From the NCBI GenBank assembly GCA_030263805.2, contig CP136010.1, forward strand, positions 248,001 to 312,000: a DNA stretch of 64,000 bases, written 5' to 3'. The notes under the pieces were generated by a model. The model ran no database searches and was not told where the DNA came from. It saw nothing but the letters and a program-made list of their open reading frames with translations. Numbering within the stretch: the stretch's first letter is position 1; each line of letters begins with the position of its first letter. The DNA is from Pseudomonas sp. FeN3W (lineage in GTDB: Bacteria > Pseudomonadota > Gammaproteobacteria > Pseudomonadales > Pseudomonadaceae). Positions 1 to 8,412 of the stretch are shown in pieces. The position numbers and the translations under genes were made by a program.

Positions 1-500
1 TGGTCTTCATGGAAAAACAGGCTGACGTTGCCATCGTTCTCGAGAATGCCGAGCCTGACCTGGCCAAGATGCTCGACCCCTTGCTGGCGCAGTTCCATGA
101 AGAACTCATCGGCAGAAATGTTCAGACTGTCGAGGCTACGCAGCTCATAGATGCCATCGCGAATGATGGTGACGGGACGGCCTTCGAGCCAGGTTCCGAA
201 TCGCGGGCTGCGATTCATGAAGAACACGGTGAGGCGGTACAGCGCCAGTAGGGTGGCGAATACCGCTGCGACCGGCAGCAACGGCACGTCTTCGTAGAAT
301 GAAACGTCGCCGGCGGCGGAACCGAGGGTCAGGATGATCACCAGCTCGAACACCGAAAGCTGGCGAATGCCGCGACGGCCGCTGACCTTGAGAAAGACGA
401 ATACGGCGACGAAGGCAAGCAATGCCCGCAACGCGACTTCGGCGACGAACATCAAGGGAAATTCGTGCAGAAGCATGCGCTGCATGTCGAAGGGGGTCAT
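1..500 (-). CDS. DUF421 (YetF-type) inner-membrane protein, partial
   Basis: The gene starts at the ATG at 500-498 and runs off the left edge, so only about 166 N-terminal residues are seen. There are three hydrophobic segments (about residues 15-35, 47-65 and 72-95), followed by a soluble part. The stretch SGRRGIRQLSVFELV after the first helix resembles the conserved core of DUF421/YetF proteins, and the following region (RPVTIIRDGIYELRSL) fits the cytoplasmic C-terminal domain of that family. A GGAGG lies 11 bases before the start. The molecular function of the family is poorly defined. The family call is fairly secure; a role is not assigned. Confidence 0.75.
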   Translation of the reverse strand, partial: MTPFDMQRMLLHEFPLMFVAEVALRALLAFVAVFVFLKVSGRRGIRQLSVFELVIILTLGSAAGDVSFYEDVPLLPVAAVFATLLALYRLTVFFMNRSPRFGTWLEGRPVTIIRDGIYELRSLDSLNISADEFFMELRQQGVEHLGQVRLGILENDGNVSLFFHED

Positions 501-575
501 CTTGAATCGTCCCTCCAAGGGCTCCGGTGCGATCTGTCAGGCCCGGCTCGTAGCCGATGTCGGTGCCCATCATGC

Positions 576-857
576 TCAGCTCGCGGCTGCTATCTCGAAT
601 TCCAGGTTGATTCCGTCACCGCTGCCGTCGCCGACAACCGAGCCGGTTGCGGGCTTGTGGCTGACAGTCCGACCGTCATAGAAATCGCTCAGGTGCCGCT
701 GTGCGATGTCGCCGATATGCGTGATCAGGCCCGGAATCTGGGCATCTCGCGGCACGATGAAGTGCAGTGTGACGGTATGGGCGCCAGGGTCTTGCGGAAG
801 GTCGGCGAGGCCGCAGCTTTGCCATTGATCGTTGACGTACGCTTCTGCACCTTTCAT
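576..857 (-). CDS. Small hypothetical protein (93 aa)
   Basis: A 93-residue soluble protein with no signal peptide or membrane segment. It has a compact central part (GAHTVTLHFIVPRDAQIPGL) and ends in a glycine/aspartate-rich stretch before a hydrophobic tail. I do not recognise the family. The start is preceded by AGGAGAAGCTC, a good ribosome binding site, which supports translation. It lies upstream of, and on the same strand as, the DUF421 gene, about 75 bases apart, so the two may be co-transcribed. Confidence 0.6.
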   Translation of the reverse strand: MKGAEAYVNDQWQSCGLADLPQDPGAHTVTLHFIVPRDAQIPGLITHIGDIAQRHLSDFYDGRTVSHKPATGSVVGDGSGDGINLEFEIAAAS

Positions 858-950
858 GAGCTTCTCCTGTTTCGCGTGTTGCTGTTAGGACCGTCAAACA
901 CGTGAATGGATCAGTAGAGCAGTTGGCGTAGCCGAGTTCAGGGCATGAAA

Positions 951-979
951 AAAGGCCTGGGGCACCGCCGCAGGCCTTT
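951..979 (-). terminator. Rho-independent terminator
   Basis: The arms AAAGGCCTG and CAGGCCTTT form a 9-bp stem around an 11-base loop. Read on the minus strand the stem is followed by a T run, so it terminates the small gene at 997-1266. Confidence 0.85.
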
Positions 980-996
980 GTTCGTGCAAGCCACGG

Positions 997-1266
997 TTAC
1001 TCTGGCATGTGCCAGGGCGACAGGTGCGCGCCGTCGCGGCTCAGCTGTGCGCGAGTCTGTTCCAGGGTTTCGCCGAGCTTCACTGGATCGGTGAATACGC
1101 TGCTGGACATCTTGCAGCGGCCTAGCAGACGGGCCTCGTCGCGGTCGACGACGGTGATGCTGACTTCACCGTTTCCTTCGGGCAGGGTCCAGGCAACGCA
1201 CTGGAATGGCTTGAACGCGCGGTCGGTGATCAAAAGGGCTTCGTTGATACGCAGCGGGGTGTGCAT
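997..1266 (-). CDS. Small hypothetical protein (89 aa)
   Basis: An 89-residue protein, mostly beta-strand-like in its first two thirds (RINEALLITDRAFKPFQCVA, then a strand ending in VSITVVDRDEARLLG), with a charged helix near the C-terminus. No signal peptide or membrane segment is present. I do not recognise the family. It stands alone, with its own terminator 18 bases downstream on the same strand, and is separated by about 400 bases from the chemoreceptor gene. The clean terminator supports a real transcription unit. Confidence 0.6.
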   Translation of the reverse strand: MHTPLRINEALLITDRAFKPFQCVAWTLPEGNGEVSITVVDRDEARLLGRCKMSSSVFTDPVKLGETLEQTRAQLSRDGAHLSPWHMPE

Positions 1267-1665
1267 GGGGCATGTCTCTCTGTGTGATACCCAAAATACC
1301 TGCAGCCAAGCTCGTTGGCGTTGGCCTTACATTGCAGTTGATGTACCCAGAGGACTGACGAGTCACATGCGAGTTCGAAAAAATTTGAAGGGCTTTGCAA
1401 TTAGCCAAAAGTATAACGTTGACGCCTGGCCGGGTCGGCTTAGTACCTTGGAGCTAACTCCCTGTAAATATTGAAGAACTTCGCAACGCCTCATGCAGCG
1501 TGGGGGAAACCGGTCAGGCGCAAAAAAATCCCGTGCGACAACCTGTCGCGACGGGAAATGTGTCGAATCTCGAAGGGCGTGCTCCGCGGTGGAGCGTGGG
1601 GCGGGGCGCCTGCTTCGTCGAAGTGCCTGCGGCCTGCTCATCTGGCGGGTCGCAGGCAGGCGGTA
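1267..1665. other. Intergenic region, 399 bases
   Basis: This stretch lies between the chemoreceptor stop and the 89-aa gene start. It holds the chemoreceptor terminator (1522-1556) and a locally AT-rich part around 1370-1410 that probably carries the promoter of the 89-aa gene. No reading frame in it has convincing coding character, and I see no RNA gene. Confidence 0.5.
1522..1556 (-). terminator. Rho-independent terminator of the chemoreceptor gene
   Basis: On the minus strand, TCCCGTCGCGACA pairs with TGTCGCACGGGA (one-base bulge) around a short loop and is followed by seven T residues. It lies about 110 bases downstream of the chemoreceptor stop codon. Confidence 0.85.
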
Positions 1666-3300
1666 TCAGACCTTGAACTGGCTCAGCAGACGGTTCAGCT
1701 GGTCTGCGAGCTCGCCAAGGCGCTTGCCGGCTTCACTGGACTGCTCGGCAGCCAGGGTGCTTTCCTGTGCCAGTCCGGCCGCCTGGGTGACGTTCTGGTT
1801 GATGTCTTCGACCACGTGGGACTGTTGCAGCGTGGCGCTGGCGATCGATGCGTTCAGACCCGAGAGGTTGCGCAGTGCCTGGGCGATCTCGCCAAGGCTC
1901 TCGCCGGCCTGGCTGGCCTGCTCCACGGTGAGCTGGGAGGCGCGATTGCTTTCCATGATCACGTTTACCGCAGCGCCGGAGTTCTTCTGCAGGCGTTCGA
2001 TCATGCTGTGGATCTCGGCAGTCGATTGCTGCGTGCGTTGCGCCAGCAGGCGAACTTCGTCGGCCACCACGGCGAAACCACGGCCCTGCTCACCGGCGCG
2101 GGCAGCTTCGATCGCGGCATTGAGCGCGAGCAGATTGGTCTGTTCGGCGATCGAACCGATCACCTCCAGTACCGACCCGATCTTGGTGGTTTCATCAGCC
2201 AGCGACTGAATCACGTCGACAGCCTGGCCGATGGTCGCGGAAAGCTCGTCGATCTGCTGCAGACTCGTTTCGATATTGCGCTGACCCTGGCCCGCCTGGT
2301 TTTCGGCGCTGCCGACTTCGCTGGAAGCGTGCTCGGCGTTCTTCGCGACTTCCTGTACGGCGTAGGTGACCTCGTTGACGGCGGTGGCGACCTGCTCCAT
2401 TTGCAGCATCTGCTGCTGGCTCTGCTCATGGGCCTGACCGGAAAGCTGGCTCAGCGAGCGGGAGGATTGGTCCAACGCGCCGGCTGTCTCGAACAGCTGG
2501 CCGACCACGGTGCGCAGTTTCTGGGTGAAGCGGTTGAAGTCACGACCAAGGGTGCTCAGCTCGTCGTTGCCGGATACATCCAGAGTCCGCGTCAGATCGG
2601 CTTCGCCACTGGCGATATTCGCCATGGCCGACATGGTGTGGCGCAGGGGGCGCACGATGCTGCGGATCAGGATCGCCACCAGCACGGCCATGATTGCCGA
2701 GATGAACAGGCCAATCAGGGAGAAACGAGTCAGATAGTTCCAGAATTCCTGCTCGACATCGTCCACGTAGATGCCTGAGCCGATGATCCAGCCCCAAGGC
2801 TTGAACAACTGCACGTAGGAGATCTTCGGTACCGGATCTTCTTCACCAGGCTTGGCCCACATGTAGTCGACCAGGCCAGCTCCGTCGCGCTGGGCGATCC
2901 TGACCATCTCGTTGAACAGTTCCTTACCTTCCGGATCCTTGATCTTCGAAAGATCCTGGCCGTCCAGCTTCGGCTGCATCGGATGCATGATCATCGTCGG
3001 GCCCAAGTCATTGATCCAGTAATAGTCCTGGCCGTCGTAGCGCAGCAGGCGGATCTGCTCCATGGCTGCCTTCTGTGCTTCGCTCGTGGTCATGGCGCCA
3101 CTGGTTTCCAGTGTCCGGTAGTACTCGAGCACGCCGGAGGCAGCTTCCACAATGTTCCGTGTAGCTTCCTGCTTGCCACGATACAAATCGGAGCGGACCT
3201 GCTGGATCATCAGCATGCCGAGGATGAACAGCATGACGACGGCGACCACGGGGATCAGCCAGAGGCGCTTGCTAATGGGGACGTTGCGCAGCAGATTCAT
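1666..3300 (-). CDS. Methyl-accepting chemotaxis protein with periplasmic Cache domain
   Basis: A 544-residue inner-membrane chemoreceptor that would signal to CheA/CheW. One membrane helix (about residues 12-32) precedes a periplasmic single-Cache (sCache_2-like) sensor containing DGQDYYWINDLGPTMIMHP. A second helix near residues 190-210 leads into a HAMP segment and the long signalling coiled coil, whose hairpin tip carries EQTNLLALNAAIEAARAGEQ. The C-terminus (SQFKV) lacks the NWETF-type pentapeptide. I chose the ATG at 3300 because AGGAG stands 8 bases before it; an in-frame extension to 3408 has no such site and adds a charged, unrelated leader. The ligand cannot be told from sequence; Cache receptors of this type often sense small organic acids. 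Confidence 0.93.
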   Translation of the reverse strand: MNLLRNVPISKRLWLIPVVAVVMLFILGMLMIQQVRSDLYRGKQEATRNIVEAASGVLEYYRTLETSGAMTTSEAQKAAMEQIRLLRYDGQDYYWINDLGPTMIMHPMQPKLDGQDLSKIKDPEGKELFNEMVRIAQRDGAGLVDYMWAKPGEEDPVPKISYVQLFKPWGWIIGSGIYVDDVEQEFWNYLTRFSLIGLFISAIMAVLVAILIRSIVRPLRHTMSAMANIASGEADLTRTLDVSGNDELSTLGRDFNRFTQKLRTVVGQLFETAGALDQSSRSLSQLSGQAHEQSQQQMLQMEQVATAVNEVTYAVQEVAKNAEHASSEVGSAENQAGQGQRNIETSLQQIDELSATIGQAVDVIQSLADETTKIGSVLEVIGSIAEQTNLLALNAAIEAARAGEQGRGFAVVADEVRLLAQRTQQSTAEIHSMIERLQKNSGAAVNVIMESNRASQLTVEQASQAGESLGEIAQALRNLSGLNASIASATLQQSHVVEDINQNVTQAAGLAQESTLAAEQSSEAGKRLGELADQLNRLLSQFKV

Positions 3301-3570
3301 GGATAGAGCTCCTGATGGGACTTTCTTATCGTTTTTCGTTTTGTTCTGGCTGATCGGTGGGTCTATCGCGCCGCTGTCGACCTTTTGGTCCCGGTCGTTT
3401 CGCGGCACCCTGTATAGCTTTTCGGCCGCCCGTGACTAAAAATGAGCCCCGTTTCGTTTGCAGAGGAATTTAGTTCTCTCGAGCGAGTCAGAACAGCCGG
3501 CCAGATGGCTTTCTGACATATACCTTGGTTGCATTGAGTCGCGATGGGTTGCATCGCTTTAGGGGAATAG

Positions 3571-4401
3571 ATGGATCTTTGGGTTGCGATTCAGGCGCTG
3601 ATTCTGGGTGTGGTCGAGGGTGTAACCGAGTTTCTGCCGGTATCCAGTACCGGTCACCAGATCATCGTCGCGGACCTGATCGGTTTCGGTGGCGAGCGGG
3701 CGCTGGCCTTCAACATCATCATTCAGCTCGGGGCGATTCTTGCGGTGATCTGGGAGTATCGACGCAAGATTCTGGATGTAGTGATTGGCCTGCCCCGGGA
3801 ATCCCAGGCGCAGAAGTTCACCTTGAACCTGCTGATCGCCTTCATGCCAGCAGTGGTCCTCGGTGTCGCTTTTGCCGATCTGATCCACGAATACCTGTTC
3901 AACCCCATCACCGTAGCGACGGCGCTGGTGATCGGCGGTGTCGTGATGCTCTGGGCCGAACGGCGTGATCACACCATTCGTGCCGAGACCGTCGATGACA
4001 TGAACTGGGCACTGGCGCTGAAAGTCGGCTTCGCCCAGTGCCTGGCACTGGTGCCCGGCACCTCGCGGTCAGGCTCGACCATCATTGGCGGCTTGCTGTT
4101 CGGCCTGTCGCGCAAGGCGGCTACCGAGTTCTCGTTCTTTCTGGCCATGCCGACCATGGTCGGTGCGGCGGTCTACTCCGGCTACAAGTACCGCGAGCTG
4201 TTTCAGCCGGGCGATTTCGCCGTGTTCGCGGTCGGATTCGTTACCTCGTTCATCTTCGCGATGCTTGCCGTGCGGGCGCTGCTCAAGTTCATCGGCAATC
4301 ACAGCTACGCGGCCTTCGCCTGGTACCGGATCGGCTTCGGCCTGTTGATTCTGGCTACCTGGCAGTTCGGGCTGATCGACTGGGCCAGCGCCCAGGGTTG
4401 A
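3571..4401 (+). CDS. uppP: Undecaprenyl-diphosphatase (BacA/UppP)
   Basis: A 276-residue polytopic inner-membrane enzyme that dephosphorylates undecaprenyl pyrophosphate to recycle the lipid carrier for peptidoglycan and other glycans; its overproduction gives bacitracin resistance in other bacteria. Both family signatures are present: EGVTEFLPVSSTGH at residues 16-29, with the catalytic glutamates and histidine, and PGTSRSGST at 162-170, with the essential arginine. Length and about eight hydrophobic segments match the family. The gene stands alone, divergent from the chemoreceptor across a 270-base gap. Confidence 0.96.
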   Translation: MDLWVAIQALILGVVEGVTEFLPVSSTGHQIIVADLIGFGGERALAFNIIIQLGAILAVIWEYRRKILDVVIGLPRESQAQKFTLNLLIAFMPAVVLGVAFADLIHEYLFNPITVATALVIGGVVMLWAERRDHTIRAETVDDMNWALALKVGFAQCLALVPGTSRSGSTIIGGLLFGLSRKAATEFSFFLAMPTMVGAAVYSGYKYRELFQPGDFAVFAVGFVTSFIFAMLAVRALLKFIGNHSYAAFAWYRIGFGLLILATWQFGLIDWASAQG

Positions 4402-4494
4402 TCAATCAGCGCGATGTTGCGGCGTTCGCCCTGCTGATACAGCGCACACGCGTGCCTGGCTTTGCCATAGTGAAGCCTCCAGTCAGGAGGCCTC

Positions 4495-5454
4495 ATGAAC
4501 AGGACCGCGGACCATTTTCAGCTCGACCTGAACGGTATTTCCCTCAGCCTTTATAGCGCCGGCCCCGAAGAGGGCAGGTCTGTTTGGCTGCTGCATGGCT
4601 TTCCCGAGTGTTGGTATTCCTGGCGCAATCAGATCGATTCGCTGGTGGCGGCGGGTTATCGCGTGTTCGTTCCCGAGATGCGTGGCTACGGGCGCAGCAG
4701 CGCACCAGACGACGTCTCGGTCTACGATGTGCTGACGCTGTGTGGAGACGTTCGCGCGGCCATGGATCGTTTCGGTCACCGGCAGGTAGCGCTGGTCGGG
4801 CACGACTGGGGTGCAATGGTCGCCTGGTATCTCGCGTTGCTGGAGCCGGAGCGTGTCACCGCGCTGGTGACCATGTCGGTGCCGTTCGCCGGAAGACCGC
4901 GGCGGCCCGCGACCGAGATCATGCGCGAAGCCAGCGGTGATCGGTTCAACTACATCCTCTATTTCCAGCAGCCCGGTCGCGCCGAGCGTGAACTGGATGC
5001 CGACATTGATCGTACCCTGCGCCTGTTGATGTATTACCAGGAAAGGAACCTGTTGCTGCAGAACAAGCCTGCCGGCGGCACCTTGTTCGAGAACGACATG
5101 CAGCCGGGGCCGTTGCCCGACTGGTGCTCGGAAGAGGACCTGGCGGTGTATCGGCAGACGTTCGCCGAGCACGGTTTTCGCGGTGCGCTGAACTGGTATC
5201 GCAACTTCGAACGCAACTGGCAGGTCACCGAGCCACTGCAGGGGCGCAAGATCACTCAGCCGACCATGTTTCTGATCGGCGACCACGATCCGGTAGGCGA
5301 GCTCGAGGCCTATACGCTGAAGAAGATGCCGGAATGGGTGCCGGATCTGGAGCGGCACGAGCTGGCGCCTTGCGGCCACTGGATTCAGAACGAGCAGGCG
5401 GGGAGGGTGAATGCGCTGTTGCTGGACTTTCTCGCCCGGCGCTTTGCCAACTGA
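4495..5454 (+). CDS. Alpha/beta-fold hydrolase, epoxide-hydrolase-like
   Basis: A 319-residue cytoplasmic alpha/beta hydrolase. The oxyanion-hole motif HGFPE starts at residue 34, and the nucleophile elbow GHDWG has Asp104 as nucleophile. The general-base histidine is in CGHW (His295), and an acidic residue lies in the GDHDPV segment. An aspartate nucleophile with HGFP is typical of soluble epoxide hydrolases and haloalkane dehalogenases, and the cap tyrosines (for example in NWYRNFERNW) favour epoxide hydrolase. Substrate is unknown. It follows uppP by 93 bases with the sequence CAGGAGGCCTC just before the ATG. Confidence 0.85.
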   Translation: MNRTADHFQLDLNGISLSLYSAGPEEGRSVWLLHGFPECWYSWRNQIDSLVAAGYRVFVPEMRGYGRSSAPDDVSVYDVLTLCGDVRAAMDRFGHRQVALVGHDWGAMVAWYLALLEPERVTALVTMSVPFAGRPRRPATEIMREASGDRFNYILYFQQPGRAERELDADIDRTLRLLMYYQERNLLLQNKPAGGTLFENDMQPGPLPDWCSEEDLAVYRQTFAEHGFRGALNWYRNFERNWQVTEPLQGRKITQPTMFLIGDHDPVGELEAYTLKKMPEWVPDLERHELAPCGHWIQNEQAGRVNALLLDFLARRFAN

Positions 5455-5541
5455 TGCACGGCGTCACGCGTTACCGGGAGTTGCCTATGAACCTGCAGCG
5501 CCCTCTCTGAAGGCGCTGCGATACGCGGAGGAGGCTGAGGA

Positions 5542-7131
5542 TCAGACCAGTACGCCCTGGCTGCGCAGGTAGTCGTCGTAGCTGCCGCTGAAGTCGGTCA
5601 CGCCGTTCTCCGACAGCTCGATGATGCGCGTTGCCAGCGAGCTGACGAATTCACGGTCGTGGCTGACGAAGATCAGCGTGCCCGGGTAGTTCTCCAGCGC
5701 CAGGTTGAGTGCCTCGATGGATTCCATGTCGAGGTGGTTGGTCGGTTCGTCCATCACCAGCACGTTGGGCTTCTGCAGGATCAGCTTGCCGAACAGCATG
5801 CGGCCCTGTTCGCCACCGGAGATGACCTTGACCGACTTGAGGATCTCGTCGTTGGAAAACAGCATGCGGCCGAGGGTGCCGCGCACCAGCTGCTCGCCGC
5901 CCTGGGTCCACTGACCCATCCAGTCGAACAGACTAACGTCATCCTCGAAATCATGCGCGTGGTCCTGGGCGTAATAGCCGTAGTCGGCGCTTTCGGTCCA
6001 CTTGACGCTGCCGCTGTTCGGGATCAGTTCGCCGACCAGGGTGCGCAGCAGGGTGGTCTTGCCGATACCGTTGGGGCCGATGATCGCCACACGCTCGCCG
6101 GCCTCGACGGTGAAGCTGAAGTTCTTGAACAGTTCCTTGTCGTCGAAGCCCTTGGACAGGTGCTCGACGGTCACTGCCTGGCGGTGCAGCTTCTTGGTCT
6201 GCTCGAAGCGAATGAACGGGCTGATACGGCTGGACGGCTTGACCTCGGCCAGCTGGATCTTGTCGATCTGCTTGGCGCGGCTGGTGGCCTGCTTGGCCTT
6301 GGAGGCGTTGGCCGAGAAGCGGCTGACGAAGGTCTGCAGTTCGGCGATCTGCGCCTTCTTCTTGGCGTTGTCCGACAGCAGCTGCTCGCGCGACTGCGTG
6401 GCGGCGGTCATGTACTCGTCGTAGTTGCCCGGGAATAGGCGCAGCTCGCCGTAGTCCAGGTCCGCCATGTGGGTGCAGACCGAGTTGAGGAAGTGGCGGT
6501 CGTGGGAAATGATGATCATGGTGCTGTTACGCGCCGTCAGAATCGTTTCCAACCAGCGGATGGTGTTGATGTCCAGGTGGTTGGTCGGTTCGTCCAGCAG
6601 CAGCACATCCGGATCGGAAAACAGCGCCTGGGCCAGCAGCACACGCAGCTTCCAGCCGGGAGCGACTTCGCTCATCGGGCCGAAGTGCTGTTCCAGCGGA
6701 ATGCCCAGGCCAAGCAGCAGTTCGCCGGCGCGGGATTCTGCGGTGTAGCCGTCCATTTCGGCGAATTCACCTTCGAGTTCGCCGACTTTCATACCGTCCT
6801 CTTCGCTCATTTCCGGCAGCGAATAGATGCGGTCGCGCTCAGCCTTGACCTTCCACAGCTCCTCGTGGCCCATGATCACCGTATCGATCACATTGAATTC
6901 TTCGTAAGCGAACTGATCCTGGCGCAGCTTGCCCAGGCGCACGTTCGGCTCGAGCATCACCTGGCCGGCGGACGGTTCCAGATCGCCGCCGAGGATCTTC
7001 ATGAAGGTCGACTTGCCGCAGCCATTGGCGCCGATCAGGCCGTAGCGGTTGCCACCGCCGAACTTGACGGAAACGTTTTCGAACAGCGGTTTGGCACCGA
7101 ACTGCATGGTGATGTTGGCGGTGGAAATCAA
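5542..7131 (-). CDS. ybiT: ABC-F family ATPase YbiT
   Basis: A 529-residue soluble protein with two ABC ATPase domains and no membrane domain, as in ribosome-associated ABC-F translation factors. The first Walker A is GANGCGKST (residues 34-42) and the second GPNGIGKTT (around 350). Both Walker B motifs are followed by DEPTNHLD, and the charged linker between the domains contains SRFSANASKAKQATSRAKQ. From memory it aligns end to end with E. coli YbiT. The best start matching the family N-terminus (MISTANITMQFG) is a TTG at 7131-7129, and no good Shine-Dalgarno is visible before it. The next in-frame ATG would remove eight conserved residues. A broken integrase gene ends 34 bases upstream on the same strand. 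Confidence 0.93.
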   Translation of the reverse strand: MISTANITMQFGAKPLFENVSVKFGGGNRYGLIGANGCGKSTFMKILGGDLEPSAGQVMLEPNVRLGKLRQDQFAYEEFNVIDTVIMGHEELWKVKAERDRIYSLPEMSEEDGMKVGELEGEFAEMDGYTAESRAGELLLGLGIPLEQHFGPMSEVAPGWKLRVLLAQALFSDPDVLLLDEPTNHLDINTIRWLETILTARNSTMIIISHDRHFLNSVCTHMADLDYGELRLFPGNYDEYMTAATQSREQLLSDNAKKKAQIAELQTFVSRFSANASKAKQATSRAKQIDKIQLAEVKPSSRISPFIRFEQTKKLHRQAVTVEHLSKGFDDKELFKNFSFTVEAGERVAIIGPNGIGKTTLLRTLVGELIPNSGSVKWTESADYGYYAQDHAHDFEDDVSLFDWMGQWTQGGEQLVRGTLGRMLFSNDEILKSVKVISGGEQGRMLFGKLILQKPNVLVMDEPTNHLDMESIEALNLALENYPGTLIFVSHDREFVSSLATRIIELSENGVTDFSGSYDDYLRSQGVLV

Positions 7132-7165
7132 GAGGCTCTATCTCGCGGGTTTCAGAGGTGGGAAT

Positions 7166-7506
7166 TTACGCTTGGTCCCGTTTTGGTCCCATTTTCAGCT
7201 TTTCCATCTCGTTCCAATCGCCTTCTCCGTCGAGCCAACGGGCATACCGGGATAGGAGAATTTGTAACGAATGGCAAGCTGTTTAGCGATGAAGGCAGGG
7301 TGCATGCCGGCCATCAGGCACATGGTTGCGTAGGTGTGTCGGGCGTCGTATCGCCGGCGCCTACGGATACCCAGGGCATCCAGCGCGGCGTGAAAGGGCC
7401 TAATGGTAACACTTGGCTGCTTGGTCCACAGCCCACCCCCGCTGGGCAGAGGATTGATGACTTGATGCGCCTTGGCTTCGGCATGGCTAAGGATGCTGGG
7501 GCCCAT
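7166..7506 (-). pseudogene. Tyrosine recombinase (phage-type integrase), 3' remnant with frameshift
   Basis: Only the C-terminal catalytic part remains. The frame entering from 7506 encodes RRRRYDARHTYATMCLMAGM and then AFIAKQL, the helix carrying the catalytic Arg of tyrosine recombinases. At about 7273 the frame breaks. Shifting frame after AKQL gives HSLQILLSRYARWLDGEGDW and then MGPKRDQA with a stop at 7166-7168, which contains the nucleophilic tyrosine. Adding one G to CAGCTTGCCATTCG restores AKQLGHSLQILLSRYARWL, so this is a one-base deletion. The N-terminal two thirds are absent upstream of about 7500. It is a dead relic of an integrated element. Confidence 0.88.
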
Positions 7507-7548
7507 TAGCGACGGGTGGAGCGCGCATGCCTGTCGTTCCGGCGGACG

Positions 7549-8412
7549 TCATCCCTGGTCGAGCGGTTCGAGCACGCCCATCGCGCCGCGTCGATAGCGC
7601 GCGATGGCGGCGTGGATGCCCAGTTCGTCGTTCATGATGAAGGGGCCGTGCTGGAACACCGGCTCGCGCAATGCGCGGCCGGCCAGGACCACGACCCGGG
7701 CGCCGTCTTCGGAGGCAATGCGCACGTCGGCTTGCTTATCGTGGGCAGTGGCCGCCACGGCATGGCCCGTCGTCAGCGACGCCTCGCCGCCGTCGGCGCG
7801 CACCTGTGCCGCGCCGCTTTCGACATAGACCAGCATGTTCCAGCCGGCCGCGAGCGGCAGGACGACTTCGTCGCCAGCGACCAGGCCCAGGTCGAAGAGG
7901 CTGGCCGGTTCGGTCGGCGTCAGCGCGGAGGCGATGCCCGCATGTTGGCCGACCACCACGCGCAGGCGGCTGCCGCGCGGGCTGTTCCATGCCGGCACCT
8001 GGTGGGCGGCCAGGCGCAGCACCCGCGGCGCACTCTGCTTGTTGGCCGCGCCGAGGTTGACGAATATCTGCAGGCCATGCACCTGTCGGCCGGTCTCGGC
8101 GGGCAGTTCGTCGTGGATCACCCCGGAACCGGCCTGGGTCCAGACGATGCCGCCCGGCTCGATCACGAAATCGTGGCCGAGCGAATCGCGGTTGCGCAGC
8201 CCGCCCGGGCTGTCCTCGAACAGATAGGAGACGGCCGAGAACCCGGCGTGCGGATGCGGCGCGAAGGTCACCGCGTCCATGCGGTAATGGTCGAAGCCCA
8301 TGATCGGGTCGGCGGCCCCGCCGAAGCGCTCCGGCACGATCCGGCGGGCGGAAAAGCCATCGCCGAGGCGGGCGCTCTCAGCGGATATCACCGGCGTCAG
8401 CAGCAGGCTCAT
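7549..8412 (-). CDS. Pirin family protein
   Basis: A 287-residue two-cupin protein. The N-terminal cupin keeps the metal ligands expected of pirins: HPHAG (His53, His55) and IHDE (His100, Glu102). The C-terminal cupin is degenerate, as is usual. Pirins are iron-binding proteins, and some bacterial members have quercetin dioxygenase activity or act in redox control; no substrate can be read here. Its ATG overlaps the stop of the preceding SDR gene by 4 bases (ATGA), so the two are translationally coupled in the tetR-hydrolase-SDR-pirin cluster. Confidence 0.88.
   Translation of the reverse strand: MSLLLTPVISAESARLGDGFSARRIVPERFGGAADPIMGFDHYRMDAVTFAPHPHAGFSAVSYLFEDSPGGLRNRDSLGHDFVIEPGGIVWTQAGSGVIHDELPAETGRQVHGLQIFVNLGAANKQSAPRVLRLAAHQVPAWNSPRGSRLRVVVGQHAGIASALTPTEPASLFDLGLVAGDEVVLPLAAGWNMLVYVESGAAQVRADGGEASLTTGHAVAATAHDKQADVRIASEDGARVVVLAGRALREPVFQHGPFIMNDELGIHAAIARYRRGAMGVLEPLDQG

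Noticed and set aside
3419..3445. Possible FliA (sigma-28) promoter before the chemoreceptor: minus-strand TCAT-N15-GCCGAAAA
   Set aside because: The -10 element matches well, but the -35 element fits only two of four positions, so I did not list it as a promoter.
5495..5519. Hairpin CAGCGCC/GGCGCTG between the hydrolase and ybiT stop codons
   Set aside because: It has no T run on either strand and a short stem; terminator function cannot be supported.
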